This document shows, in pieces, positions 46,174 through 57,639 of a stretch of 64,000 nucleotides of DNA. A program made the position numbers and the translations under genes. Numbering within the stretch: position 1 is the first letter of the stretch; every line of letters begins with the position of its first letter. The notes beneath the pieces are model-generated. The model was given only the letters and a program-made list of their open reading frames with translations, did not search any database and was not told where the DNA came from. The DNA comes from Tetragonia tetragonoides. Taxonomy: Eukaryota; Streptophyta; Magnoliopsida; Caryophyllales; Aizoaceae. Location of the stretch: positions 26,248,001 to 26,312,000 of the forward strand of contig CM076152.1 of assembly GCA_038025085.1 (NCBI GenBank), written 5' to 3'.

Positions 46174-47154
46174 ATGGAAATCACTCGTTTGACCGCGATG
46201 AAGTCGACTACAGGTAGAAAACCACGAGCGATGATTGTTGCAACCAAGGACAAGGTGGAGTACGTAGACATCTCCGATAGCGAGCCAACACACGACGAGC
46301 GTGACGAGGCCGCACCCGAGCCCGAGGCGCAAGGGATTGGCGCACACGAGCTCAAGGTAGACCAACCTGCGCATGATGCTCACGATGATGATGCTCCGAT
46401 TGAGCCTAACCATGAATTGGAAGATAACGAGGATCCTGATTCTGAAGAGGAACCTACTGAGCTTGAACCTCAAGCTAAAGATGCTCCTGCTGACGAGCCA
46501 AGTGTTGAGCCTAACTCTGTGGAATTAGATATGCGATTTGAGTATGGAGCTGGTGTCCCTCATTCACCTAGAATGCCAGACTTAGAGGATATTGGTGATG
46601 CAAGCGACAACAACTCTGCACCTCCATCGCCTACTGCTGATGTGTCTCCTCTTGTGGAGCCCTTCTTTGCCACTGATGCCGAGTTGAATGACATCCGTGC
46701 CTACATCGAACGCCCATTCACTATGATAGAGAGTTACGAGTATGAGAACCATACGAGGATACACCAAGGTTTCTGGGTAGAACACTTACTAGCTTGGTTA
46801 CCTAACCTGCATCCTAGGAGAGGTCTCACGGAGAAGTATGACGATGTGGTACTGAAGAGTGGCTACATCAACGACGAGAAGTACGGCAAAGGAAACCATT
46901 GGGCGCTAACTTTTCAAGGTGTTGACAATGAGTTATGCTTGTCTGAGTTCAAATGGAAGGTTAATCACGTCCTAGTGCCTGCTCCGAAGGACATATGTTG
47001 GAGCTGCTGGTCAAAGAAGCGCAAGCTTGTGGACAACTTTAGAAGGCGCTTCATGCCTCAGAAGTTTAGAGGTGATGACCATCCTTACACGCCTTGTAGG
47101 GAAGTGAAGCCAAGGAGGGATGACGATGATGATACGCCTCCCGGATCGAAATAA
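46174..47154 (+). CDS. ORF-X, extra 326-residue protein between PBS and gag of the Tekay-type element
   Basis: An uninterrupted ORF from ATG 46174 to TAA 47152-47154. Directly before the ATG the sequence reads TTGCCTTTTTGTAG, a good splice acceptor. Residues 1-40 are mixed and basic (TGRKPRAMIV); 40-165 are very rich in Asp, Glu and Pro and look disordered; 165-300 look folded, with several Trp and Cys (FWVEHLLAWLPNLHP, WALTFQGVDNEL, ICWSCWSKKRKLVDNFRRRF); the tail is basic then acidic. No known domain was recognised and no similarity to Gag, protease or chromodomain is visible. Tekay elements are not generally described with an ORF here. Function unknown; a chromatin or RNA-binding accessory is only one possibility. 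Confidence 0.65.
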   Translation: MEITRLTAMKSTTGRKPRAMIVATKDKVEYVDISDSEPTHDERDEAAPEPEAQGIGAHELKVDQPAHDAHDDDAPIEPNHELEDNEDPDSEEEPTELEPQAKDAPADEPSVEPNSVELDMRFEYGAGVPHSPRMPDLEDIGDASDNNSAPPSPTADVSPLVEPFFATDAELNDIRAYIERPFTMIESYEYENHTRIHQGFWVEHLLAWLPNLHPRRGLTEKYDDVVLKSGYINDEKYGKGNHWALTFQGVDNELCLSEFKWKVNHVLVPAPKDICWSCWSKKRKLVDNFRRRFMPQKFRGDDHPYTPCREVKPRRDDDDDTPPGSK

Positions 47155-47859
47155 AACCCAGTTGTTGTTTAGTTATTTTATTGACTAGAGTTAGTTGTTT
47201 TGATTAGAAACATTATTCCACTTTTGTGATGGCCCTGCGTGGTCATGTTGGATGATGGTGTGTAGTTGCCTAAGCAACAAATATTTTTGACTCTTATTTA
47301 TTTTGCAATCTATCTTATTGTAAAACTATTTCATTTGATTATATGAAAGTCGTTATGATTTGTTTACATCATTGTTGTGTCACATATTTGCATGATTGAC
47401 TAAAAGCATGTATGCTATCTCTTATCGTCGTGACATGATGGGAAATCCATGTCCAATTTATGGCAAAATTTTTGTTCAGCATTATCAACTCTCTTGTGAG
47501 CCAAGTGCTAAAGCATATCAATATTATTAAGTGTGATTACCTATTGCCCTAATAAAATAGTATGGAGCTCTTTATGTGCATTATGAACATCTCTGTCTAT
47601 TCATGTGAGACCGATGTGTCTAAAGTGTATAACATGCCTATCGAACTATTATGCATGAGAACTGAGAACAATAAAACAAGTATGTTGCTTAGACCTACAA
47701 TGTGAGGTCGATAATTGAAACCTATATGCTATATGCTAAATATCAAGAGAAAGGTTTTAATTACAACCTATTTATCTCAATTAGACCTTAATGGGTAGAG
47801 ATGTGCAATTTGTATGAATGGTGTTCATACCATTACTTTTATATTCTCAGATTCGCGAA
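47155..47859 (+). other. Interval between ORF-X and gag
   Basis: About 700 AT-rich bases with no conserved coding. Ends TTATATTCTCAG|ATTCGCGAA then the gag ATG, which looks like a splice acceptor, so this interval may be removed from the mRNA that makes Gag-Pol. Confidence 0.5.
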
Positions 47860-50800
47860 ATGACAACCAACGCCGATAGAATTGCTAGACTCGAGAATAG
47901 TCTGACCGACGTGGTCGAGATCATGGCACGACAAATGGCACGCCAAGAAGAGATGGAAACCGCACAAGCCTCTGCAGCGCGTAGTTTTCGAGATTTTGAC
48001 GCTCTTAAACCTCCTACGTTCGAGGGTGGTGCTCATCCAACTAAGCTGGAGACTTGGATCATTGAGTTCAAGAACTTGTTCCTGGCTACGAGTCGGCCTA
48101 ACAACATGAAGATTAGCTCTACGCCGTACTATCTGAAAGGCGAGGCCAACAAGTGGTGGAACGATGTGCGAACTGATTTACTTGCAACGCCGAACATTAA
48201 TTGGGATCGTTTTAAGTTATCCGTTCGTGCTAGATTTTATCCTAATGCTCTACGATGCCTGAAGCAGCGTGAGTTTGAAGGGTTAAGCCAAGACAAGCTG
48301 TCTGTGGCCGAGTATGCTGCCAATTTCAATGAGCTTTCTATCTTTGCACCTAACCTGCTGACAACTAAAGCTGAGCGAATCGAAAGGTTCGAGGATGGAC
48401 TGAAATGGGATATTCAACGTTTTGTCGCTGGACAATCTATCACTTTTCAGAATTCTTATAACAAGGCCCTGAATCAAGAGAGGATTGTTGAAAGTCGTGA
48501 CACGCATTTGGGAAAGAACAAGCGCGGCGAAGGCAATCCATCGCAGTCGAACAATGGCGACATGAGGCCAAGACCGAATGGTAACAACAACTACCAAGGT
48601 GGTCAGAACCACAATGCAAACAAGAAATGTGACTCGAATAGTCATCGAGCTATGATAATGGCTAGAAGGAAAACGGCTTGTACTCGCTGTAACAAGACGC
48701 ATGCGGGTAAGAACTGTCGAGGTGACGTGTTGCAGTACTATGAGTGCAACAAGCCGGGTCATAAAGCTTCTGAATGTTGGAGCCGGGGTAAGAATGGTAA
48801 TGGGCAGAACTGCGATAACAACTACAATCATGGTGGGAATAACAATGGCTATCGTGGTAATGGTGGTAACTACAGTGAAAACGGGGGTTACAAAAACAAC
48901 AACAACAGCAACAATGCCGCTCCTCCTGTGAACAACCAAGTTCAAGTTCCTGCTATTGCTAATCCCGCGCCGAACAATAACAACAACAACAATAATAGAG
49001 GAGTTAATGGAAGAATTTTTGTGATGAATCGCGATGAAGAAGAAGCAAACCCGAACGTGATCGGTGGTACTTTTATTGTTAATTCTTTTCCCGCTTTTGT
49101 TTTGTTCGATAGTGGTGTAACGCATTCTGTTCTTTGTAAGTGCTTTCCATCTAAGATAGGTTTAGAACCTAGTTCTGTGTATAGTGAAAATATGAGGACG
49201 CCAGATGGATCGATAGTTAATTGTAAAGCGTTGCATAAAAAGTGTTCGATTAGGATAGTTGGTTCCGATTTACCCGCGGATTTGATTCAGATGGACTTGA
49301 AGGACTTTGACGTGATATTGGTAATGGATTGGTTAGCCAAGTATATGGGTAAGTTAGAGTGCTTTGAACAACGCGTTTCTTTGCGAGGACCTAAAGGTAA
49401 GAGGATCACTTACCGAGGAGTGGTGGTCAAGCCTAAGCTGAAGGTGATGGCCACTATGAAGGTTAAAGAGTGCGTGACTAAGGGTGAAGAAATGTACCTT
49501 TGTCATGTGGTAGATACGAGTCGCGAGACAGAAGCTCCCCAGCCTATTCCAGTTGTTTTCGAGTACGCTGACCTTTTTCCCGAAGAGATTCCCGGAATGC
49601 CTCCGCAATGCATTATCGACTTTACGATCGAGCTTGCTCCAGGTTCCGCACCAATTTCAAAAGCACCGTATCGTATGGCACCTGCAGAGATGAAGGAACT
49701 GAAAACGCAACTTGAGGACTTGTTACAAAAGGGATACATACGTCCGAGTGTATCGCCTTGGGGTGCTCCTGTTTTGTTTGTACGGAAGAAGGATGGTAGT
49801 ATTAGATTGTGCATCGACTACCGCGAGTTGGACAAGATTACGATCAAGAATCGATACCCACTTCCCAGAATTGATGATCTGTTTGACCAACTGCGTAGTG
49901 CGTCTATTTTCTCAAAGATAGACCTACGATCAGGACACCATCAATTAAGGATTTATGAGCCTGACATTGCGAAGACCGCGTTTAGGACGAGGTATGGGCA
50001 CTACGAGTTCACTGTGATGCCTTTTGGGTTGACAAATGCATCTTTGAAGTTTATGGACTTGATGAACCGTATGTTCCAGCCTTACCTAGACCAATTTGTT
50101 GTAGTCTTTATAGATGATATCTTGGTTTACTCGAAGAACGCCGAGGAACATGAGCAACAACTATGTACTGTCTTGGAGAGTCTGCGAAGACATAAACTTT
50201 ACGCCAAGTTGTTAAAGTGTGAGTTTTGGTTAGACACGGTATCTTTCTTAGGACACGTGGTGTCTAAGGATGGAGTGGTCGTAGATCCAGAGAAGATTCG
50301 AGTTGTTACAGATTGGCCAAGACCGACGATTGTGACCGAAGTTTGGAGTTTTCTTGGACTTGCTGGCTACTATGGACGATATGTAGAAGGTTTTTCAAAG
50401 ATTGCGCAGCCAATCACGACCTTGATGAAGAAAACGATAAAGTTTGTATGGTCCGACAAGTGTGAGACTGCTTTCCAAGAGTTGAAGAAACGTATTACGA
50501 GTGCACCTATCTTGACATTGCCGTCCGGAATGGAAGGATATGAGGTCTACAGTGACGCGTCTAAGCATGGCTTAGGGTGTGTTTTGATGCAACATGGAAA
50601 GGTCGTGGCTTACGCCTCACGACAATTGAAGAAGCATGAAGATAACTATCCTACGCACGATCTAGAACTTGCTGCTGTGGTATTTGCATTGAAGATTTGG
50701 CGACACTACCTATATGGTTCTGCAGTCAAAATGTTTCCTGATCACAAGAGTCTCAAGTATAACTTTATGCAGAAAGAATTAAACATGCGCCAAAGGAGAT

Positions 50801-51066
50801 GGCTAGAACTTCTGACGGAGTACGACATTGATATCCAGTACCATGAGGGTAAAGCGAACGTAGTCGCTAATGCTTTGAGTAGGAAGACTCGACATTTTTT
50901 AAACACTGCTTTAGTGCTTCCTAAGGAGATCATTCATGACTTGCAAAGTCTCGAGGTGGAGATTGTGTTTCAAGGTTACGTTCAGTGTACCTTACCACAT
51001 ATGAATGTTCGACCAACGTTACTCGAGGAGATCAAAGATAAGCAAAGTAGTGATGAGGATCTTTAG
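47860..51066 (+). pseudogene. Gag, protease, RT and RNase H of the Tekay-type element
   Basis: Start chosen at 47860 ([12 protein letters not shown]), after a splice-like acceptor; an in-frame ATG at 47818 is less likely. Gag core: [40 protein letters not shown]. Two zinc knuckles near 48678-48780: [13 protein letters not shown], and [14 protein letters not shown] whose first Cys is Tyr (TAC at 48736-48738). An Asn/Gly-rich linker follows. Protease [12 protein letters not shown] (Asp at 49108-49110). [44 protein letters not shown] (FIDD, 50112-50117). RNase [37 protein letters not shown], then [11 protein letters not shown] with Asn for the last catalytic Asp. One TAG at 51064-51066 cuts it from the integrase; the frame continues unchanged beyond. 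Confidence 0.9.
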
Positions 51067-52464
51067 CAGGTTCTAAACCACAAAGACAAGGGTAGGTCCG
51101 AGGACTTCACTTTGGGCCAAGATGGAATTATGAGATTCAGAGAACGTGTTTGCGTACCCAATGACCCAGATATCAAAAGTCAGATTCTGGGTGAAGCTCA
51201 TAATACGCCGTATTCTGTACATCCTGGTCGAGATAAGCTTTACAAAGATCTTCGCCAAGTGTTCTGGTGGAAAGGCATGAAACAAGATGTTGTTGAGTTT
51301 GTAGCGAAGTGTTTGACATGTCAGAAAGTGAAGATCGAGCACAAAAGACCAGGTGGAATGGTACAATCACTGGAAGTTCTAACGTGGAAATGGAATTCGA
51401 TTTCTATGGATTTTGTCATGGGTTTACCTTTGACATAAAAGAAGAACAATGCCATTTGGGTGGTTGTAGACCGTTTGACGAAGGTCGTAATATTTATCCC
51501 TATGCATGACACGTGGGAAATGGAGAAGCTGGCTGACGCGTACGTCAAGGAAGTCATGAGACTTCATGGTGTACCTGAGGATATTGTTTCTGATAGAGAC
51601 TCGAGATTTCTCTATAACTTCTGGCAGAAATTACAAGAAGCTTTCGGAAGCAAATTGAAGTTCAGTACAGCTTTTCATCCTGCAACAGATGGCCAGACAG
51701 AAAGAACAATCCAGACTCTAGAGGATATGCTTCGAGCGTGTGCCCTTGAATATCAAGGTTCGTGGGATAAACACATTTCGTTGATCGAATTCTCTTACAA
51801 CAATAGCTATCATTCGAGCATCGATCGTGCACCGTATGAAGCCTTGTATGGTAGGAAGTGTAGATCGCCATTATGTTGGAACGACATTAGCGAGGCTGCA
51901 GTTTTGGGTCCTGAGATGATCCAACAGAGTGTCGACATTGTGAAGGTGAGTCAGGTGAAGATGCGAAGTGCATAAGATTGCCAGAAATCATATGCAGATA
52001 GAGGTCATAGACCTGAAGAATTTGAGGTAGGAAGCAAGGTACTTTTGTGAGTATCTCCTACCAAGGGCGTTATGCGTTTTGGTCGTAAGGGGAAATTGAG
52101 TCCTCGTTACATTGGATCTTATGAAATCCTAGAGAGGATTGTTCAAGTTGCCTGTCGTTTAGCTTTGCCTGTGGAACATGAAAAAGTCCACAATGTATTT
52201 CACATCTCTTAATTGAAGTGATACGTACATGATCCAACTCATGTCGTTCAACTTGAAACGGTCGAACTTGACGAGAGTGTGACGTATGATGAACGTCCGA
52301 TCGAGATCACCGACCGCAAAGAGCGCTCGGCTCGTACAAAGACCATTCCGCTTGTGAAAGTTATTTGGTCCCGTCATGGTCAAGAAGAGGCAACATGGGA
52401 AGCCGAATCCATGATGCGCGAGAAGTACCCAGAACTCTTTATCGAAGATACTAATTCCATTTGA
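51067..52464 (+). pseudogene. Integrase and chromodomain of the Tekay-type element
   Basis: HHCC finger: AHNTPYSVHPG ... VAKCLTCQKVKIEH, all ligands present. Core: SISMDFVMGLP, then TAA at 51436-51438, [29 protein letters not shown] (D, D, E kept). Four further stops, 51973-51975, 52048-52050, 52210-52212 and 52219-52221, are each explained by one C-to-T change relative to the upstream copy (CAA, CGA, CAA, CGA there). Chromodomain: RPIEITDRKER, VKVIWSRHGQEEATWEAES, REKYPELF, ending at TGA 52462-52464. Not translatable beyond the core. Confidence 0.88.
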
Positions 52465-52730
52465 GTTTCGGGACGAAACCCTTTTTAAGGAGGGTAGAAA
52501 GTCACACCTAGTAAACTCGTGTTTTGTTTACCACTTTGCACGAGTTGCATGTTTTGGCATTGCATGCTGCATTGCTAATCGACTTAGATCACAACCGTAG
52601 TACACGCATTGCATTGTCGTTGTCCGAAAACTGTTTTATACCTTCGCATGGGTAAACTCGTTTCGTCGTTGAGAAGTGATTACTTCATGTTTCAAGTTTC
52701 TTGACGAAACTTCTTTTAAGGACGGTAGAA
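52465..52730 (+). repeat. Duplicated hairpin plus polypurine tract before the Tekay 3' LTR
   Basis: GTTTCGGGACGAAAC at 52465-52479 and the degenerate GTTTCTTGACGAAAC at 52696-52710, each followed by an AAGGAGGGTAGAA-like tract (AAGGACGGTAGAA in the second). Spacing 231 bp, as upstream. Confidence 0.82.
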
Positions 52731-55700
52731 TGTGATACCCCAATATTTTATATAATTATAATATCGATTTATAATTCATTTATAAATAGCTTTGGAGATT
52801 TAAATCGTATATTTATTTAATGATTCAATTTACTCAAATTAAGCCATAATAATGTTAATTTATTATTATGGAAATTTCGGGATTAATAATTATCAAATTG
52901 AGGGATTTAATTAAAATGGTTTTGTATATGAATAAAGCTTATTCATATTATTTTAATTAGCTTTAATTAGCATTTAATTAGTTTTAATTGTGTGTTAATT
53001 AATTATTTAATCAGAAAATAATCCTAATTCTAGTAGGTTTTGACTTCCCTTGACTGGACACCTATATAAGCTTAGAGATGGGTCAATTTATAAGTTAACA
53101 AAACAGAGCCAAAAACCCAAGCCTCTCTCTCTCGTTTCTCTCTCCTCTCACACGACACACTCACACACTCTCTCTTTCCCAGCCGCACATCCTCTCTCCC
53201 CTCCCCCTTGCTCGACCTTCCCTCACCGGAGAACCGTCCGGAGGCCACCGCCGGTGAGCTCTCCCTCCCTCTCTCTCTTTAATTGTCTATCGCTCTGGCT
53301 CTCTCTCTTCGTCCCCTGTTTCGCGCGCTGTGGCCTGCCGCGCCACCGCAACGCTTGGTTGGTTTCTGGCGGGTGGCCGACACTGTTGGAGCCACCCCGC
53401 GTCCCCTCTCTAGTTGAGTCGCTCTCTCTCTCCCTCTCTCTCCTTCGGTCGCTCTCTCTCTCCCTCTCTCTCCTTCGTTCTCTCCCTCTCTCGCAAACTC
53501 TGTCTCTCTCTTTCTCTCTCTTTCTCTCTCTTGGCTGCCGGTAACCGGCGAGCCCACCGCCAACCATGGTGGTCGGTGGGTGGTGGTGATGGTGATGGGT
53601 CAGACCATGGGTCCCCTTGTGGGTGTCCGTGGTCGAGACTTGCACAATAAGTTAAGGTTTCGAATTTTGTATTTTCGTTTTAATTAATTTCGTATTTTCA
53701 GTATTTTTCAAATATTGTTTTTATATTTCTGTACTCATTTGGAGTCCGAATACGGATTTTCAAAATCCTAGACTAATTGAAATAAATCAAGGAATTTATA
53801 AAATTGGTGCCCTTTTACTATTGACTTGTCCAATTGGTGCCCCTAACACAGAAAGAAGTCCGGTCCGTGCCCCTTTACTTTTTAAAAGTCTATTCGGTGA
53901 CCTTATTTTTTGTTTTCCGTTAGACAATTTTTGCATTGTCAATTTTACCCTTACTAAAACGCAGGGATGCCATCTTTAAACGACATTGACGATTGAGATG
54001 TTGGGTTTTTTCCATGAAATGAAAAATCACCCATGACTCAAAAAATAAAATTGTATCGAGTACCAATTCATCTTGTCCATCAGCAAATCACCCAAAAATC
54101 AATCAATCATCTTCACAAATTGAACACATCTTGCCACTTGTTGCGGGTTTGCTAGCTCAAGCTGTCATTTTTCTCTCTCCTCAGCACCTCAAATTACTGT
54201 TGTAAACTTTTAATCCATTTGTGCATCCTCAAATTTACACTCTTTCTCTCTCCTCTCGAACTGAGAGCTTTAGGGGTACTTGTAGAGGTGACGAACTCGA
54301 AAATTGAAGCAAAATAATGCAAACCTAGGAAAATAGATGCAATTTGAAGAATGAAGATGCTGAGCAGTAGTGTTTTTTGGGGGCTTAAATTTCTTTAATG
54401 CAACTCACTGTGATTCCATCGGCCAAAGTTTCCGTCGGCATGAGATTTGCCTCTTTCAATCCTCCACCTTGAGCTATGCTTTCAGGCGACTTTTTCGAGA
54501 GGATTTCAACCTGCGTTGTGTGTGGTGGCTTGTTTGGTGGGCTTATCATTACGTCATCGTCATCATCATCGTCTTCGTCATCATCTTACTGGGCTTCAGT
54601 GACGGACAACCACCACCATCACATCAATGTATAGGATATATTCAACTGGTTGTCAGGTGAAAATCTTTTAGTGAATTACTGTTTGAATTGATAATTTTGC
54701 CTCTATTTCTCATAAGTTTATGTTTGCTGATTAGAAAGTTGATGCATAAAAATCGAAGGTATCTGTAATCTGCAAAGTTACCAAAACTATGTGTTATTTG
54801 CAAAATTGGTTATCGATTAGCTGAAGTTTGGCCATTCTGTCGCCATTACTCCCAGCTCAGGTTGTTAAAATCAATTTATCCAATGTTCGTCTAAAGTAAT
54901 CTATCACAAACGAGTGAAATTAGGAATATATGATTTGCTTTGTATCATCAAGAGTCAAGACATAACTAGGTGGTTGCCTTTGATTCGTGATAAACCATAT
55001 GAAATTAGGAATCGGAATGATCATTATAGGGGTTACAGAAAACAGAGAAAGTGATGTAAGTTTGGGTTGCAAAAGATGATGAGAGAGAATGACTGAAGAA
55101 TTGTTGTTTCAAGGAGATTAATTCAGAAGCAACAATGTTGCCATTAAATTTTAAAGATGGGATTGATGAGAGAGAAAGAGAGGAGGAGGAGAAGGTGGTA
55201 GTGGCGGTGGAGAAAGAGGGAGGAGAGAGAAAGTTGACAGCAAGGTTAATGAAGCTGCCTGACAGTGATAGGGGCAATTTGGTCTGCTTATTTTAGTCGA
55301 AAATGGACCCTAAAAACCCAAAATTCTTTCAACATTGACACGTCACCAATTAACGGATACCTGTAACGGAAAACATAAAATAAGGTCACGGAATAGACTT
55401 TTAAAAAATAAAGGGGCACGGACCGGACTTCTTTCTGTGTTAGGGGCACCAGTTGGACAAGTCAATAGTAAAAGGGCACCAATTGGAATTCCCCTAAAAA
55501 TATTAGTTTATAATTTCAGTACTGTTTGGATTTTCCTATTTACTAATTATGTCTCGGTAATTGTTTTTAATTAGGACCAAATAGACAAGAGTGATCGGGT
55601 TGTGATTAGCAAAATTACCTACTGCGTAGAGCGTTTGTTAGGTAACCGATTGTGCCTACCTCTTCCTGAAACCCCATCAAAACTATTTTGATGTGTTATG

Positions 55701-57025
55701 TGCTAATTGATTATTATTGTGAATTTAATATGCGAAGCATGATTAAATTATATCGTCGTTAATTATGAGAATTTAAAATATATTATTCGCTGTAAATATG
55801 ATTTATATTGAGTATGATAAGTTTATGGAGTTTTGTTAATTAATTAGTTCATCTGCTAATTATTGAGCATGTATGACGATGTTGAATTTCTAATATTATT
55901 ATGAAATAATAATATGTGCTATTTGGAATGGGATATTATTTAGTTATAATGAGCACCTATTATATTTGTTGGATGTTAATTGTGAAAGCGAAATTTTTGG
56001 ATATCATGATTTATTGCCGAAGTGTTGCCGAAATTTCGTTAGACATATATGAAGCATGATTATTGTTAATATGCCTTTATGTCATTATCGTGATTATTAT
56101 TCATTATCATGAGCATGAAATGAAGTAGTATGTCGTGGTCCCGTTGTACCACTAGGTCAATCAATGCAAGTATGTGAATTGAATTAAATGATAATAAGAC
56201 TCCTAATGGATCCCTAGGAGTAGTCGAGCTATCGAGACTTATTCAATTGATGTAGTCTATGGATGCGTGATTCCCAAGTTACTTTTATGGACACCTCGTA
56301 CTGTGTTCGGGACGGATCATTCCCCATTGTTTAATTATCTACATATCGATTATTTAGAGGTAGTGTGAGTATACATACACTAGAGTAAGTCCATGGCATA
56401 TCTATATCTATCTATGAACAGTATGGGTAATCGTTGTTCTATTCTCTCTCTTATTACTCTAATCAAGATGGTTTATCTATTTGTGTTCGAATGATCACTA
56501 AAGCAAGAATTGCATGTAACTGAATATTGAGTATGCGTGTGCTTGGTTGTATGATTACTTGTGCATGCAAATGAATTTTAATGATTCTTCTAAAACCCAG
56601 GTAAGGTTTGCGAAAGTGTTTTTACTGGGTATGGATGGAGTTTATTCAGTTTATCTGATTTTTGTTTTCTTTTGTTTCTTCTCTTTTCTTCTGTACCTTG
56701 TTTCCATCACGTAAATCAAAGTGCAGGTGTAGCTGAGTGAGGACGGATTGATTTGAAGGTTGAATGTGGGATGTTTCTTTGGAACTATTGGTTATTGGTT
56801 ACTTTGAATTATTTGGGATTTTGTTTGTGCCCTTGAAGGCAAAGTTGTAATAAAATTATAATGGTGTTAAGACCGCTGGATAGACAACTCTGATATTTAT
56901 GTTTAATTTGTTTAGATGCTTCCTTTGATACCTAGTTTTCCTTTCTGCTTAGCATTTACTCCTTAGCGATAAATGTTGCAGTAACTACGCTTGGGTCCGT
57001 GGCGGTTCAGTGGTGTCGAGTCGTG
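52731..57025 (+). repeat. Tekay LTR 2 (3' LTR), interrupted
   Basis: Starts TGTGATACCC; TATA box TATATAAG at 53063-53070; CT-rich leader (about 53120-53540). A TIR transposon is inserted at about 53800-55495. After it the LTR resumes at AAAATATTAGTTTA and stops at GAGTCGTG (57025), lacking about the last 55 bases present in LTR 1. Confidence 0.9.
53802..55495. mobile_element. Non-autonomous DNA transposon with about 121-bp terminal inverted repeats
   Basis: Left TIR 53802-53922 (AATTGGTGCCCTTTTACTAT... to TTTTCCGTTA) is matched by the reverse complement of 55364-55486 with only a few differences. LTR 1 gives the empty site. Long TIRs suggest a Mutator-like element, but the right end extends about ten bases (AATTCCCC side) beyond the left and no clean 9-bp duplication is seen. 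The interior (53923-55363) has no transposase; a minus-strand frame at 55277-55005 (Ser/Phe-rich) and a plus-strand frame at 54370-54660 are not recognised, and captured host sequence is possible. Confidence 0.75.
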
Positions 57026-57639
57026 AAATTATACTTAGAGTTAGAGTGTTAGATGTTTATTACTATACTTAGAGTTAGAGTGTTAGATGTTTATACGTGT
57101 ATATGTGAAATTATACTTATCGTGAATTAAAAATAAACCATTCCTAGTGTGCTAGTATGGTTATTTGATAGATTGTAGATACAACTTTGATACATGACAT
57201 ATAGTAGTTCAAAGTACTTCACTAGTTGTGAGCGTCAATTTGACTATTATGTAAGATTGGATCTTTAGCTTAATTATGTGATTCTGGAGAATCGGGATAA
57301 TTGATGTTGACAAATAGTTTTATGTATAAGTGCCAAAATTTTAGTTTGGATTCTCACAATATAATTTATCTAAGTATTTAGACTGGAATTGATTGGTTAC
57401 TACTATTGTCTGAGACGTTCACAAAGAGTTTAATTGGTCCAGTGGTAAAGATTGTCAAGTTGTAAATAGATCACATAGTATATTGGGTTTTGCAAAGTTG
57501 TATTTATCTTTTTATTTTTAGCCTTGTGCTTGCCTTCGGGTGAGCTCGGCGGTGACGCCCCGAGAGTTAATTCTACCAATTCTGCTACTAATGATGTATT
57601 ATATGGCTAATTAAGTAGTCTTAATTTCCGGATAGTTAT
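57026..57639. other. Unassigned stretch with a 34-bp tandem repeat and a tRNA-like word
   Basis: TATACTTAGAGTTAGAGTGT... (31 bp) occurs at 57030-57060 and again at 57064-57094. Near 57436 the sequence TTGGTCCAGTGGTAAAG resembles a tRNA-derived box A as found in SINEs, but no convincing box B follows. No gene seen. Confidence 0.4.

Larger units (their letters stand above)
43420..57025 (+). mobile_element. Tekay/Del-type chromovirus with an extra ORF upstream of gag
   Basis: 5' LTR 43420-45983, PBS 45986, ORF-X 46174-47154, gag-pro-RT-RNase H 47860-51066, integrase-chromodomain to 52464, doubled PPT, 3' LTR 52731-57025 (interrupted by a TIR transposon, last about 55 bp missing). The chromodomain behind the integrase and the tRNA-iMet PBS place it among chromoviruses; the sequence style fits Tekay/Del. 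Coding damage is light except in the integrase. Confidence 0.9.

Noticed and set aside
48283..49125. 280-codon minus-strand ORF opposite gag of the Tekay-type element
   Set aside because: It is a shadow of the Asn/Gly-rich gag linker; Val/Ile-rich composition mirrors the sense codons.
54370..54660. Small gene inside the TIR transposon
   Set aside because: No motif, no clear start context and Ile/Val-rich simple sequence; captured host origin cannot be shown from this window alone.
57436..57600. SINE or tRNA gene
   Set aside because: There is a box-A-like word (TTGGTCCAGTGGTAAAG), but no matching box B, cloverleaf or A-tail could be made out.
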